From contig CM069872.1 in the NCBI GenBank assembly GCA_036172665.1, forward strand, positions 55,724,101-55,788,100: DNA of 64,000 bases. The letters run 5' to 3'. A program made the position numbers and the translations under genes. The notes below the pieces were generated by a model that had not been told where the DNA came from, did not search any database, and saw only the letters and a program-made list of their open reading frames with translations. The stretch comes from Prosopocoilus inquinatus. Taxonomy: Eukaryota; Arthropoda; Insecta; Coleoptera; Lucanidae. Below, piece after piece: positions 57,126-64,000 of this stretch (positions within the stretch are counted from its first letter, which is position 1; the number at the start of each line of letters is the position of its first letter).

Positions 57126-58690
57126 CACGCATTAAGTTCTCTCTTCCTTTATTTTCTGCTTTAGTGTGTTTTGAAATAATAAAACCGATTGATTCAAGCC
57201 TCTGCGATTTATTTTTTCTTGTCTCGCATCTGTTTATAGCGATCGCCCTCCAATCCAATTATCTGAACATCAGACGCGTGTAAACTATTCCTTCGGCGAA
57301 GGTGTTGGTTGCACAATAAGAAGACGGTGCGTGTATCCTGTTTTACACACCAGAGAAGTGATTCGAATGACCTACATATCCAAACGGAAATATATGTAGA
57401 AGCTAGAGAGAGAGAGAGAGAGAGGAAAAGCCGAGATAACTATTCAGACGATGCAAATAGAACGACCACAATTCCATTCCCATTCCCATTCCCATTCCCA
57501 TTCCAATCCCCATTCCTATAAATAGGTTTTGCTTTGTGCAACCAACGCGGCGACTGAAGCGCTTCTGCCGGGGAAGAATTAATTCAAAACAAATCCTGCA
57601 ATCTGCAACTATGAAATAATATACGTAGTACAATATGATATATGTACAGTGACGTCCAAGTAAAACGACTACTCAAGATAAATAACGGCAAACAAAATTA
57701 ATCAAGCGTGTAATTGTAACGAGAAGGAAAGCAGCTCTTCTTGGGTCTGGGTGAAAGGTCAACGCGATCTTTCCCGTCGTTCCACCTACGAACAGGAAAC
57801 GCTGTAATTTCTCGTAAACGAGCGAAGTAATTAAAAGAGACGAGTAATGAATGAAGAGAGTGGGCCGTTGCGTACTCCGGAAGCCGCTGTGTACGCGGTC
57901 TAATCACCGTGGGTAAGATCTCTTCTCCTTCATCGCCATCAAATGGAATTAAAACAATAATGAAATTGAAGTCACTGCGGTGACTTAAGTGTTCCGGCGT
58001 TTATTCTTTTTTTTTTTTTCTTCTTTCGTTTACGTCCACCGTGGCCAAGTGCGATTGTAAATTTAACTAAAACTTTTACGTTACAAGTACAAGCACCTAC
58101 AACAATCAAGTCACGTTTGTTGCTTTCTTTTTCCTTTTTCTATTACGAGTCCATGCCCTGGATGCATCTGGGAGAGACAGAGAGTGTGAGCGAGAGAGGA
58201 GGAGTTTGACAATTGCCATCCTCAATTATCCAATTCACTCGATTGATGTCAAAGGTCGCAAGATCTTAGAGAAGGTCCTTGCATTTCATGCGTGCGTACA
58301 ATAATAATAATTGTCAATCTTCTTTCGTTAAGCGTGAAATAAAATAATCGAGATTGCTACGTGGGTGTCGACTTAATTATTATTATCATCATCGGAGGAA
58401 CTCGAATTTTATCTTTTTCTTCTTCTTCTTCTTCGTCTCTTCTTTGGCCATGAATAATGTGGGAGGGACGGACAATAAATTATGATTATTTATTGTTCGC
58501 GCTCGTGCGGCAAAACCTGTTGCCTGTACGTATAAGTACGGAAAGGAATTCGCTAATTATAATAAAATTAAACCGCTTTCGGAGGTTATTTATTAACTTG
58601 TAATTATCTGCATGTTGCGGTAATTGCAGTAATAAATTACGACAATCGGGCACAGAAATGAGCGACAATCTGAAAGCCCAAAAATTAATA
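57126..58690. other. Single-copy-looking sequence with microsatellites
   Basis: GA run at about 57405-57424, CCCATT run at about 57475-57520, T run near 58006-58020 and CTT run near 58417-58433. Overlapping short frames on both strands have no recognisable domain. No gene is called. Confidence 0.4.
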
Positions 58691-61300
58691 CAGCCGCAGG
58701 ATAGGCAAACCAACGAACTCAGAAGTGCGTGTGGTTGCCTATATGGAAGGCGGTAAGATTCATTTGAAAGCGATAAGATTCATTTTTGCCGAAAAATTTT
58801 TTTGAAAATTTTTAAAAACTAAAAAAATAAAAACAGACTTGCGAACAATCACCGATTTATTTTTATTATTTTTTTTATTTTCATTTTTCTTAATAGAAAA
58901 AATTATTTAATTTTCACACCTTTAAAAATTATAAACAGTTTGAATAACACCCCTGTTTGTTATAATAAACTTACAAAGATTTACTAATTTTTTACTTTTC
59001 TAATTTTCATCGGTCATAATACAGAAAATTATTGAATTATGTACCTCCAAAAATTATAAACTATTTTAATAACACACCTGTTCCTTTAAAAATAATAAGC
59101 GGACGTTTTCAAAAAACAAACAGCCTTAGGGTAGGCAACCAAATGAACGCAGTCGTTGCGCGGTTGCCTAGACTGAAGTTAGCCTAGATTTAGCGCAATT
59201 TTCCCGATTTTCTCGTCATCCAAAAACAATATTTCGCATTCTTTTGTCTTTCTAATTTGAAACAGAAATAATAAGCGCATAATTATCAGCAATTGAATTC
59301 AATTTTGAATGTCCGCATGTATTAATGGAGGAAGTTGAGGTACCTTTAAAATTTTTTCAACGTAACGCCTTTCGTATAGGCAATCCGACTAATTCGGGAA
59401 TTCGCACGGTTGCCCGCACTAAAGGCGATAAAAATAGTGTCCCGTCAAGTTCCTTTTAATTGATTAAATAATTTTCCACTTCTTTCCGATTATAATAAAC
59501 TTACAAAGATTTACTAATTTTTTCCTTTTCTAATTTTCATCGGTCATAATACAGAAAATTATTGAATTATGTACCTTTAAAAATTATAAACGATTTTAAT
59601 GACACACCTGTTTGTTTAAAAATAATAAACGGACGTTTTTAAAGAACAAGGAGTCTCAGGTTAGGCAACCAAATGAACGCAGTAGTTGCGCGGTAGCCAA
59701 AACTGAAGTTCGCCGAAATTTTGCGCAATTTTCCTCATTTTTTCGTCATTCAAAACAATTTTTCGCTTTCTTTTGTCTTTCTAATTTGAAACATAAGCGC
59801 ATAAAGATCTGCTATTTAATTCAATTATGAATGTTCTCCTGTTTTAATGGATAAAGTAGTTGTACTTTTTAAATTTTTTCAACGGAACGCCTTGGGTATA
59901 GGCAATCCGATTAACTCGGCAGTTCGCACGGTTGCCTGCACTAAAAGCGATAAAAATAATTTCCTGTCAAGCTCTCCTCAATTGTTTAAATAATTTTCCG
60001 TTTCTTCCCAATTTCAAAATAATATAAACATACAAAGATTTACTAATTATTTCTTCTTCTAATCTTCATCCGCCGTAACGGAAAAAAATTACTGAATTAC
60101 CTTTAAAAATAAATTATAAACGACCTGTTCGTTACAAATAATAAAAGGCCGTTTTGAAAGAATAAGAAGTACTCAGGGTAGGCAACCAAATGAACGCAGT
60201 CGTTGCGCGCGGTTGCCCACACTGAAGACTACGACATATTTCTCTTTATTAAAAACGCGACGATGAACTTGTCGAGATTTTGCTTTTCCCAATTTTTTCC
60301 GTCATTCGAAACGATTTTTCGCTTTTTTCCTCTAGTTTCTAATTTGAAACAGAAATAATAAGCGCGCACAAAAATCAGCAATTTAATTCATTTTTGAATT
60401 TTCACGCGTATTAATGGAGAGAAAGTCGCTGTGCCTCAAAAATTATTCTTTTCAACCGAACGCCTTGGCTATAGGCAATCCGACTAGCTCGGCAGTTCGC
60501 ACGGTCGCCTGCGATTAACGCGGTAAAAACAATCCCTCGTCAAGTTCTTTTTAATTGCTTAAATAATTTTCCAATTCCTCCCGGTTTGAGAATAATAATA
60601 ATAATGAACACGCAAAGATTTACTATTTTGTTTTTTTTTTCATCCGCCCTAATAGTAAAAATTATCTTCAAAAATTAAAAACAACATTAATAAGACACCT
60701 GTTTGTATAAAAATAATAATAATAATAAAGGTCGCCTTAGGATAGGCAACCAAATGAACGCAGTTGTTTACGCTGTTGCCTATACACCGAAAATCAAGAA
60801 CATGTTTCTTTTTCTTTTTCTTTTTTGTGCGTTCCCCGAGTTTTTTTTTTTATTTGTTGTACCTTTCAAAATCCATATAAATAAAATACAATTTCAATAA
60901 TACGCCAGATTGTCTTAAAATAAATCAGCACATCACATTTTTTCAACGGAACGCCTTCAATATAGGCAATCCGACTAACTCGGAGCAGTTCGCAAGGTTG
61001 CCTGCACTAGAGGCGGTAAAAATAATTTCTTGCGGAGTTATTTTTGATTGTTCAAATAATTTTCCAATTCTTCCAGATTTTCAATTAAGAAACACACAAA
61101 AAATTACTAATTTATTCATTTGTTTTTAAATTTCACGCCTTAATAGAGAAACTTATTGAATTTACCATACCTTTAAAAACTGTAAATAATTTAATAACAC
61201 ACCTGCTTGTTTAAAAATAATAAACGGGGCGTTCTCAATGAACAAGCCTTATCATAGGCAACCGAATGAACACTCTCGATTGTGTGGTTGCCTATATCGA
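58691..61300 (+). repeat. Array of ten hairpins in two alternating types
   Basis: Type A has outer stem TAGGCAACC/GGTTGCCTA and lies at 58701, 59132, 59662, 60179, 60743 and 61255. Type B has AGGCAATC/GGTTGCCT with inner stem CCGA/TCGG and lies at 59377, 59899, 60472 and 60963. From 59132 on they strictly alternate A, B, A, B with 220-293-bp spacing. Spacers share AAAGATTTACTAATTTTTT, AATAACACACCTGTTTGTT and TTTTTCAACGGAACGCCTT, giving a ~500-bp full unit. No coding capacity was found. Confidence 0.9.
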
Positions 61301-61865
61301 AGACTATAATAAACGATTAGCCGAAATTGTGCAATCTTCCTATTTTTTGTAGTAATCAAAATAATTTTTCATTTCTTTTGCTAATTTCCGCTGCTGAATC
61401 GTCAGAATTACGAAACAAAACCAAATGCCTACTTCTTTCAACAATTACAGCACAAAATTTTCGATCATGTCATAACTCTATTAAAACGTGATTGAATTCG
61501 AGCGTTTACCTTTATCACCAAAACGATCAGTTTTATTTTTTTTATTGTTTTTTTTTTATAAGATTGCTTCACTTTCAACGCGATCTTGTTTCTTCTTTCC
61601 GAAAGTCTTTTGAAGCTGGCCTTTTTATTATTATTATAGAAAGCGATTGTTCTTCGTCTCGTGTCGCTTCCGATTAAATATTTGTTGGAACGTTCCTGTT
61701 TCGTTAAAATAAACAATCATGTGGTGGAAATATCTCGTCGCGTGTAAGTGAACTGTGTGGGGGTTTCGAAGAGTGTTTAATTATTAATTCGTTTCCCAAA
61801 AAAAAAAAAAGATTTAGTAAAAATTACTTAAACTTTAACCGGACAGAATGAAATTGGAAAATGGC
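61301..61865. other. AT-rich single-copy-looking sequence
   Basis: No repeat unit or gene recognised. Short frames at 61465-61716 and 61492-61677 overlap on opposite strands and have no known domain. Confidence 0.35.
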
Positions 61866-61905
61866 ACTCGACGTTTCACTATCGATTGATAGCTTCGTCA
61901 GGAGT
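61866..61905 (-). ncRNA. Hammerhead-like motif, variant core
   Basis: Minus strand: ACTC (stem I), CTGACGA, hairpin GCTAT/ATAGT, GAAA, C-G, triplet GTC (the commonest hammerhead cleavage triplet), then GAGT pairing with ACTC. As at 51356 there is an extra A before stem II, and stem III is only the palindrome ACGT, which could pair only between two molecules. The flank CCGGACAGAATGAAAT matches the family at 8297 and 51322. Confidence 0.4.
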
Positions 61906-62479
61906 CGACTTTAACAAAATTGCAATGTTCATAATTGCAGGTAAAAGACAAATATTCTGTAATAAAAAAAATAAGAAAGATTGCACGAAAAAGTTTGTTA
62001 TTTTCCAAGTCGACCTACAGATGGCAGTAATTTGTTTTTTTTTTTTATTTTGGGAACAACGTGAAGATTTATTAAAACATACTATTTTAATTCACTCGAA
62101 ACACAAAAACAAAGTAAAACAAACCACGAGCAACGAAGGAATTCCATGAAATGAACTCCACTCGATTCGATTTTATTTTCGTTTTACCCCTGTTTATTGA
62201 TTTCTACCTTTTTTCGATTACTTTTTGTATCTCTTTTGTTTCTTTACTTCCGTCTTGACTCTTCTTCTTTTGTTTGTTTGCCTGTCTCATTTTTAACATT
62301 CTCTTCATTTTTTATTTTGAATTTTCAAAGAAATTCAATCGAACGTAATATATTTTCTTACTTTCGAGAGACAGCAAAAAAAAAAAACAGTATCCTCTAT
62401 CAATTCTGCTTTTGTTTTGTTTTTGTCACAAAAAAAGTCTAAACAATCAAAAACAAAAAAAAAAGGATTTTTAATGACC
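61906..62479. other. AT-rich sequence, nothing recognised
   Basis: T- and A-runs only; no gene or repeat unit is clear. Confidence 0.35.
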
Positions 62480-63445
62480 CAAAAACAGACGATCGAAGCG
62501 GAAAAATCAAAATTTTTCGAAGAAATTATAAAATAATTGATTTTTGAAAAATTGTGAGTAATGAAAAAAAAACGAAAAACTTTTTTGACGATCGAGAAAT
62601 CCGCTACAAATTAAAAAAATGCTAACTAAAGCAAAAAAAAAAAGAAAACAAATGACCATCGTACACATTAAAGAAAAGAACTCAAAATCCGTTACAAATT
62701 AAAAAAAAAATCCTGACTAAAGCAAAAAAAAAAAGAAACAAACGACGATCGTACATTACATATTAAAGAAAAGAACTCAAAAAGAATTGTAGATATAAAA
62801 TCAAAAAAATAATAATAATAATAAAGGAACATTCGACAGTCGATTGATAATTCGAACTTCACAATAATCAACAAGCAAAAACAAATCACTATCGCAATAC
62901 TTATTTACGAAACGAAAATTTCCGAAGAAAGCACGAGAAAAAAAACAAATGACGACTAAATTATTCGCGGAGGAAAAAGATAAATAAAAAAATTTTTGAT
63001 CAATTTCAGAACGTAAAGAAGAAAAAAATAAAACAAATGACGATCGCAATATTTACGAAAGGAAACGAGATAATTTGAGGAGACGAACAAAAATTAAAAA
63101 AAAATGAAAAGAAAAACAAATTATTAATTCAAAAGGGCGACGTCTTCTTTCAAACAGTAACGGCAACAGCGACAAAAAAAAAATCAGAAAGTGACGGAAA
63201 TATTTGAACATGGAAACAAATGACGATCGCAAGAAGAAATTCAGAAAGGGACGGAATCGTTTGAGGACGAATTTCAAACATAAAAAAAAAATTAAAAAAA
63301 TCAGAAAGTGACGGAAATATTTGAACATGGAAACAAATGACGATCGCAAGAAAAATAAATTTAGAAAGGGACGGAAACGTTTGAAGACGAATTTCAAACT
63401 TAAGAGAAAAAATCGTAAACAAGTGACGATCGCGCGTTACATTCG
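62480..63445 (+). repeat. A-rich degenerate array with GACGATCG
   Basis: GACGATCG recurs near 62489, 62587, 62739, 63038, 63221, 63338 and 63425 among A-rich sequence. A 117-bp duplication (CAGAAAGTGACGGAAATATT, GAACATGGAAACAAATGACG) lies at 63183 and 63301. The lysine-rich + frame and the F-rich minus frames here are products of composition. Confidence 0.75.
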
Positions 63446-64000
63446 AAAAGAAACAAAACTCCAAACAAATTTTGAAAAATCTAACCGAAACGCTATGGTA
63501 TTAATCATAATTATTAATTTCAGTACATTTTTCTTATTATTATTAGATGTTATTAATATTATTAAGCGCCAATCTCGTGACAATAACGTCAAGATCGATT
63601 CTTTTCTCTAAAAAAACGCAACGGAACTTTGAAATTTGATGAGTTGGCAATACTGCTTCTGATTGCTGCTGTAAAATGTAAGGTTAGGTTGCTTAAAAAA
63701 AAATCCTGTCTTCTGTCATTTCACAGTTAATTCCAGAAAAATTTTATAAATTTGTCCACGCGAGTATGTTAATAAATTTTTATTATAAATCCTGTTTTTA
63801 ACTTTAACCTCCTATTTAAATTTGACAGAATAATTTGGGTAATTCCGGAGAATTACTGTACACATTGGGGAAAAGGAACTTTTGGTCGAGGTGATTGGCA
63901 ACACTGCCCTCACTTAAAATCATTGGGCGCGTTTAGCGGCTGAGTTGCTTAATCAGCAAGCGTTTGTGATTGGCTCACATGAAGGTGATAGTCAATCACA
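63446..64000. promoter_or_regulatory. Promoter-like patch at window edge (weak)
   Basis: ATTGG (inverse CCAAT) occurs at 63894, 63922 and 63969. TTGGCAACACTG lies at about 63895-63906, and AAGGTTAGGTTG near 63680. An 8-bp inverted repeat TGTGATTG/CAATCACA spans 63965-64000 and is cut by the window end. This mix is common upstream of insect genes but also in short transposons, so the call is tentative. Confidence 0.2.

Noticed and set aside
63678..63692. Insect telomere repeat (TTAGG)
   Set aside because: Only GGTTAGGTTG is present, not a tandem run of TTAGG.

Overview
This window looks like eukaryotic, repeat-dominated DNA, most likely from an arthropod, probably an insect. The sequence is AT-rich and CpG is not visibly depleted. 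No reading frame on either strand exceeds about 230 codons, and the longest ones lie inside low-complexity or tandem repeats. There are no bacterial-style operons, rRNA, recognisable tRNA genes or CRISPR arrays. I could not assign a known protein product to any frame. The best hint of genic sequence is one possible exon near 17.1-17.5 kb with a strong intron acceptor, plus a promoter-like patch at the right edge. The species assignment is inference.

Layout, left to right. 0-5.2 kb holds a dispersed 250-bp repeat in three copies, a ~310-bp higher-order satellite and a 302-bp tandem repeat. 7-10.2 kb is a nest of small non-autonomous elements: a 159-bp-arm foldback, a MITE inserted inside another MITE (both with 3-bp TWA target duplications, as in PIF/Harbinger), a second foldback, a hammerhead-ribozyme hairpin and a 0.9-kb modular foldback. 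10.7-11.6 kb is a 222-bp tandem, 13.4-14.6 kb T-rich repeats and 14.6-16.4 kb a ~160-bp satellite. 17.9-20.4 kb holds two more repeat families, 22.6-25.4 kb an array built around TTTGACAGGT, 25.5 kb another foldback and 27.9-30.3 kb a satellite. 31.6-35.5 kb holds dispersed repeats, MITEs and a tandemised MITE cassette. 37.9-40.7 kb is an A-rich array.

42.2-49.1 kb is a large inverted duplication. Its two ~1.15-kb arms face each other across 4.6 kb and each carries a hammerhead ribozyme; the spacer holds a 276-bp tandem, a ~320-bp direct repeat pair and a 10-bp-phased CACGTG cluster. 49.4-50.2 kb, 52.5-55.4 kb and 55.4-57.1 kb are further arrays, the last containing seven near-identical 126-bp units. 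58.7-61.3 kb is an array of ten regularly spaced hairpins of two alternating types. 62.5-63.4 kb is A-rich with repeated GACGATCG.

The strongest results are: hammerhead ribozymes in dispersed repeats (three with a canonical core, two or three more with a variant core); the inverted duplication that could transcribe into long dsRNA; and the alternating hairpin satellite whose stems appear conserved while loops drift. Together with about fifteen unrelated tandem families in 64 kb, this suggests heterochromatic or intergenic DNA shaped by mobile elements and satellite turnover. All similarity statements are by-eye comparisons within the window.
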